Program-made: the position numbers and the translations under genes
From: Desulfobacterales bacterium
GTDB lineage: Bacteria; Desulfobacterota; Desulfobacteria; Desulfobacterales; JAHEIW01
NCBI GenBank assembly: GCA_020348305.1
Contig: CP070746.1
Coordinates: 2,932,548-2,968,766, forward strand
Length of the DNA: 36,219 nucleotides
Reading direction: 5' to 3'
Part shown: positions 34,821 through 36,219 of the stretch, piece by piece
Numbering within the stretch: the stretch's first letter is position 1
Layout: every line of letters starts with the position of its first letter
Notes under the pieces: model-generated
The model's database searches: none
Told to the model about the DNA's origin: nothing
What the model saw: the letters and a program-made list of their open reading frames with translations, nothing else

Positions 34821-34835
34821 TACCACATAGTGGTA
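34821..34835. promoter_or_regulatory. Perfect palindrome TACCAC-ATA-GTGGTA
   Basis: A 6-bp perfect inverted repeat around ATA lies about 85 bases upstream of the start of the small dimeric-barrel gene, at the end of a 660-base AT-rich gap. It is a plausible operator for a dimeric regulator. No regulator gene is beside it. Confidence 0.4.
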
Positions 34836-34918
34836 TTTTAATCTCCAAAAAGAAACCCCCCACTATTTCAAAATCTGTGAGTTCTTATCAATTCAATCAA
34901 GGCGAGGAGGGAGGCATC

Positions 34919-35209
34919 ATGCTGTTTCACATCACACACGTACACTCTGCGGAATCGTGCCCTTATCACGATCCCGAGACGGTTGCCAAAACTTACGGCA
35001 AGGCGATGTTGGGTTTTGAGGAAGCAGGCGTAAGCTTGCACGGTGCGTATGTTGACGCGCCCGCACACACTTTCTACCTAATTGTCGAATCCGATGACCT
35101 GCCGAAGATCCACGCGGCGCTGGGTCCGATCATTGATGCAGGTAGCGCCGAGATCCGACCGGTTCTTGACGCTGTCGCGGCAGTGCGTGAGCGGATGTCT
35201 TCGGATTAG
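34919..35209 (+). CDS. Small ferredoxin-fold (dimeric alpha-beta barrel) protein, unassigned
   Basis: A 96-residue protein from ATG 34919 with a strong GAGGAGGGAGG ribosome site. The pattern of a short strand MLFHITHVHS, helix, then strand HTFYLIVESDD and a following helix fits a dimeric alpha-beta barrel (muconolactone isomerase or DUF3303-like). I do not recognise the exact family. It may be a small isomerase or a substrate-binding protein. The next gene, an MDR oxidoreductase, starts about 245 bases later on the same strand. Confidence 0.6.
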   Translation: MLFHITHVHSAESCPYHDPETVAKTYGKAMLGFEEAGVSLHGAYVDAPAHTFYLIVESDDLPKIHAALGPIIDAGSAEIRPVLDAVAAVRERMSSD

Positions 35210-35453
35210 TTCGCATTAAAAGTATAAATCTTGTTAACCAATTCAGGCCAATTTAAATCCCTAATCGTTGGCAGAGCTGTGGCATTTTTTAGAAACTTCA
35301 CGGTGGGGCACATATTTTGTCAATTGATTGGTGAAGCGAACCACTGTATCTATTCAAAATTCATAAAAATGATATTGAAATATGAGCCAATTGACACCTT
35401 AAAACAGCATTTTTAAGGGCAAAAAGAGGGGCTAAGGAAAAGGAGATTTAAAC

Positions 35454-36219
35454 ATGAAAGTCATGGAAATTCGGGATGAATGGAGTCCCGATAACATCTG
35501 TATGGGTGAACGATCGGAACCTGAACCGGGGCCAGGGCAAGTTCTTCTCAGGATGAAAGCAGCGTCACTGAATTACCGCGACTGGGTGTTGTGTCAACGT
35601 GGCTACGGACGCCGAAGCGGTACATTGCCGTTAATACCCGTATCCGATGGCGCCGGTCAGGTTGTCGCTATCGGCGAGGGTGTGTCGCGTGTTGCTGTTG
35701 ATGATCTTGCCTGCCCCATTTTTGGGCAGACATGGATCAGCGGGCCGATGAGAGAAGAACACTGGTCTGGCCTGCTCGGTGGCCCACTGGATGGAGTGAT
35801 GCAAGAATTCATGGTGTTGCATGAAAGTGGAGTGGTGAAAGCACCGCACGGCTGGTCACCGGTCCAAACCGCTACGCTCCCATGTGCGGCAGTTGTTGCT
35901 TGGAATGCTGTAGTAAAGCAGGGCCGCGCCAAGGCCGGGGATGTCGTGCTTGTGCAGGGTACCGGTGGGGTGTCACTGTTTGCGCTTCTATTTGCCAAGA
36001 TGCAAGGGGCAGAGGTCATCGCAACATCCTCGAGTGACAACAAGCTCGATCGACTAAAGGCTATGGGTGCGGACCATGTCGTGAACTACAAGGAGAATCC
36101 CGATTGGCACAAGAGCGCGAGGAAGATCACAGGTGGGATGGGTGTCGACATCATTGTTGAGGTTGGAGGTGCAGGTACTCTGGAAAAGTCTATACAGGCG
36201 ATGCGTCCTGACGGCACGG
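35454..36219 (+). CDS. MDR-family zinc-independent oxidoreductase, 5' part only
   Basis: The reading frame is open from ATG 35454 to the window end, 255 codons. It has the medium-chain dehydrogenase start (MKVMEIRDEWSPDN, SLNYRDWVL), SDGAGQVVAIGEGVSRVAV in place of the zinc-type GHE motif, and a Rossmann region VQGTGGVSLFALLFAKMQGAEVIATSSSDNK. The lack of the GHE motif and the catalytic cysteine site points to a quinone-oxidoreductase-like enzyme. AAGGAGA precedes the start. The C-terminal third lies outside the window. Confidence 0.88.
   Translation, partial: MKVMEIRDEWSPDNICMGERSEPEPGPGQVLLRMKAASLNYRDWVLCQRGYGRRSGTLPLIPVSDGAGQVVAIGEGVSRVAVDDLACPIFGQTWISGPMREEHWSGLLGGPLDGVMQEFMVLHESGVVKAPHGWSPVQTATLPCAAVVAWNAVVKQGRAKAGDVVLVQGTGGVSLFALLFAKMQGAEVIATSSSDNKLDRLKAMGADHVVNYKENPDWHKSARKITGGMGVDIIVEVGGAGTLEKSIQAMRPDGT

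Noticed and set aside
35231..35416. A 61-residue frame between the small barrel protein and the MDR gene
   Set aside because: It has no ribosome site, a low-complexity AT-rich composition and no recognisable motif.
1..36219. Genome-wide reassignment of UGA to a sense codon
   Set aside because: Many genes in the window end at UGA with intact family-length C-termini, for example the kinase at 14212-14214, and tryptophan is coded by TGG.

Overview
The window looks like chromosomal DNA of an anaerobic Desulfobacterota (deltaproteobacterial) organism. This is inferred from gene content, not from a marker gene. The evidence is probable selenoproteins, a corrinoid methyltransferase pair, a Liv-type ABC transporter, an ADP-forming acyl-CoA synthetase, and CoA-transferase and HisD-like catabolic genes. 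There is no rRNA, no complete tRNA and no CRISPR array.

1-7.3 kb (mostly minus strand) is a thiol/sulfur redox block. A MarR regulator, WrbA, pirin, a membrane-anchored rhodanese and a DoxX/MauE-type membrane protein lead into three genes that conventional gene calling breaks, because each has in-frame UGA codons at redox cysteine positions. These are a small [2Fe-2S] CopZ-N-like protein (one UGA), a thioredoxin-like protein with a UxxU motif (two UGAs), and a rhodanese fused to a DsbD/thioredoxin membrane protein (two UGAs). Each is followed at the same codon phase by a GC-rich hairpin with a CGGGY apical loop, a good bacterial SECIS candidate. An FmdE-like zinc protein and an ArsR-rhodanese regulator complete the block.

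7.4-15 kb (plus strand) holds an acyl-CoA synthetase, a two-subunit CoA-transferase, a DUF169 protein, a MtaA/MtbA-like (UroD-fold) methyltransferase and a soluble PAS-GAF histidine kinase with a NarL-type response regulator. 14.9-20.6 kb (minus strand) is a full Liv-type transporter (livK-G-F-H-M) followed by an acetamidase/formamidase, suggesting amide or amino-acid uptake. 21-24 kb (minus) has a fused ADP-forming acyl-CoA synthetase and an SDR dehydrogenase. 24.6-26.8 kb (plus) has a HisD paralogue of the sulfopropanediol-dehydrogenase type and a 3-hydroxyacyl-CoA dehydrogenase-like protein.

26.9-30.8 kb is a compact three-gene unit: a RecQ helicase with a long C-terminal OB-like extension and two different DUF488 proteins. 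It looks like a nucleic-acid-processing or defence cassette set among metabolic genes. 30.9-32.9 kb encodes a corrinoid protein and a full-length MtmB (monomethylamine methyltransferase) homologue that has histidine where the archaeal enzyme has pyrrolysine. 33-34.3 kb carries a conserved two-gene mobile-type module beside a degenerate tRNA-like sequence. An AT-rich gap follows, then a small dimeric-barrel protein and the start of an MDR oxidoreductase that runs off the end.

The most notable content is the cluster of three putative selenoproteins with a shared SECIS loop, the pyrrolysine-less MtmB/corrinoid pair, and the RecQ-DUF488-DUF488 cassette.
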